Origin: Chloroflexota bacterium
Lineage (GTDB): Bacteria > Chloroflexota > Anaerolineae > Anaerolineales > Anaerolineaceae
Direction of reading: 5' to 3'
Length of the DNA: 64,000 bases
Assembly: GCA_029548365.1 (NCBI GenBank)
Contig: JAKPNN010000003.1
Location: 82,477-146,476, forward strand
A program made the translations under genes and the position numbers. Each line of letters begins with the position of its first letter. Position 1 is the first letter of the stretch. Below, one piece after another: positions 63,227-64,000 of this stretch. The notes under the pieces were generated by a model, which ran no database searches, had not been told where the DNA came from, and was given only the letters and a program-made list of their open reading frames with translations.

Positions 63227-63420
63227 GCCTAACTGATCACAAAAAAACAGAAGGCTGACTCATTGTTCGAGACAATTCATCGTCATCAATCAGGTGGAGC
63301 TAACGCGTGGGCCTCCAGCACGATACGTTGTAACGAATTAAAGATTGCCCCCTTTTTAGCAACCAAAATACCAGTCGGAAATTAAATTCAGAAAAGGTGC
63401 ATACCCACTGCGCCACGAAA
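63227..63420. other. Intergenic spacer right of MITE copy B
   Basis: About 190 bases in which I see no gene, clear hairpin or promoter. It should contain the end of the minus-strand phosphodiesterase transcript. Confidence 0.3.
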
Positions 63421-64000
63421 TCAGAGAAGATTGCCCAGGGGTAACGCGAAAAAGGGCACCAGCATCTCGCTTGCGTGTAAACCGCCGTGTCGCCCTGCCA
63501 TTAAATTGGGTCGATCCGACCACCACAAGTATGCATCTCCCCGGGTGACAACAATTAAATCACCCAGCCGATCAAGCACATCCTCAACATAAGGCCCCGC
63601 TCCAAACAGTCCGACCTCAAGCGCCTGGGCTGGCTCAATTAAATAAAAATCATCCGGCCAGGTTTTAGCAAAATAATCCCGCACCTCACCGACCTGACCC
63701 GGTTTGATATACAAAAAGGCTAACCGATTTTCGCAGGTGGGCTGCATCACCAGGTGGGAACTTAACGCAGGATGGTTGGCCAGGTCAAACCGCTCATACT
63801 GAGGTGTGGCGATCGAACCATGATCCGCTGTTACAATCAACAGGGTCTCTTTAGCAACATCAGGAGACAAATTTTGGATGAATCCGCGCTCAAAAAGCAT
63901 TGAAAAAACCGAAAATTGAAGCATAACCCGGGTGTCGTCTGCATTATAGCGGTGCATCAGCGAATCCACGTCAGAATAATAGACATAAATAAAATCCCGC
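63421..64000 (-). CDS. Alkaline-phosphatase/type I phosphodiesterase family protein, N-terminus outside window
   Basis: The C-terminal 193 residues of a nucleotide pyrophosphatase/phosphodiesterase-type enzyme; the frame stays open to the right edge. Metal-binding blocks are YVYYSDVDSLMHRY (D and H), LLIVTADHGSI (D-H) and GRHGGLHASEM (H). Family members hydrolyse phosphoesters or phosphodiesters. The nucleophile Ser/Thr would lie beyond the edge. An internal GTG at 63969 could be mistaken for the start, but the upstream codons read YVYYSDV and belong to the domain. Confidence 0.8.
   Translation of the reverse strand, partial: RDFIYVYYSDVDSLMHRYNADDTRVMLQFSVFSMLFERGFIQNLSPDVAKETLLIVTADHGSIATPQYERFDLANHPALSSHLVMQPTCENRLAFLYIKPGQVGEVRDYFAKTWPDDFYLIEPAQALEVGLFGAGPYVEDVLDRLGDLIVVTRGDAYLWWSDRPNLMAGRHGGLHASEMLVPFFALPLGNLL

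Overview
The window looks like a chromosomal stretch of a Chloroflexota bacterium, most likely of the Anaerolineae type. This is inferred from gene content (secreted lipoproteins, a bifunctional-nuclease-family protein, paired site-2 proteases, a bacterial Elp3, a 1,991-residue alpha-2-macroglobulin-like lipoprotein, a DnaB-DnaD-DnaC cluster) and from a base composition near half G+C. No 16S gene is present, so this cannot be settled here. Genes are densely packed on both strands with many ATGA, TTGA and GTGA overlaps. Many promoters have a classical -35/-10 form; a few genes appear to be leaderless.

Layout: 1-3.8 kb (minus): acyltransferase (cut by the edge), HAD phosphatase, anchored HExxH protein, OmpR-type regulator with a degenerate receiver. 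4.1-8.2 kb (plus): BFN-family protein, then dnaB, a DnaD-domain protein and a double-AAA+ DnaC-like protein. 8.3-12.9 kb: EamA permease, then a copper operon csoR-copZ-copA with a G-tract operator, followed by a membrane-anchored rhodanese with an in-frame UGA. 13-18.9 kb: lipoprotein, an operon of site-2 protease, solute-binding lipoprotein and RNase HI, a HEWVH membrane protein, an FmdB-type zinc ribbon. 19-26.5 kb: gmk-rhomboid and the giant A2M-like lipoprotein. 26.5-34.6 kb: HAD phosphatase, a coupled three-gene operon (conserved unknown, nucleotidyltransferase, PAP2), Elp3, site-2 protease with CBS domains, an amber-interrupted small membrane gene, a Trm9-like methyltransferase, a ZIP transporter. 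34.6-40.7 kb: GH13 and GH2 glycosidases, with selC and a second anchored HExxH protease between them. 40.7-48.7 kb: STAS protein, miaB, an MBL-asparaginase-nth operon, an M23 peptidase, Hsp20, a secreted triple-repeat protein behind a promoter-operator, and an acidic unknown. 48.8-57.9 kb: tRNA-Arg, LysM-M23 peptidase, rho, MITE copy A, ftsK, rpsA, an M19 dipeptidase and a four-TM protein. 58-64 kb: an M16 pair, acpS, a phosphoesterase, a two-gene operon (FtsK-like ATPase plus an 88-residue protein) with two LexA-type boxes on a near-consensus promoter, MITE copy B, and a phosphodiesterase cut by the right edge.

The most notable connection is between two separated loci. A tRNA-Sec gene (selC, anticodon TCA, with its own promoter and terminator) lies at 36.3 kb. 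A rhodanese at 12.4 kb has an in-frame TGA inside its active-site loop, followed at the expected distance by a short hairpin whose loop contains GU. Together they suggest a membrane-anchored selenocysteine rhodanese in a copper-efflux operon. The second highlight is the apparently SOS-controlled operon of unknown function at 61.8-63.0 kb. Two related MITE-like elements, with near-identical ends and different cores, complete the accessory signal. No CRISPR array, complete insertion sequence or prophage was seen.
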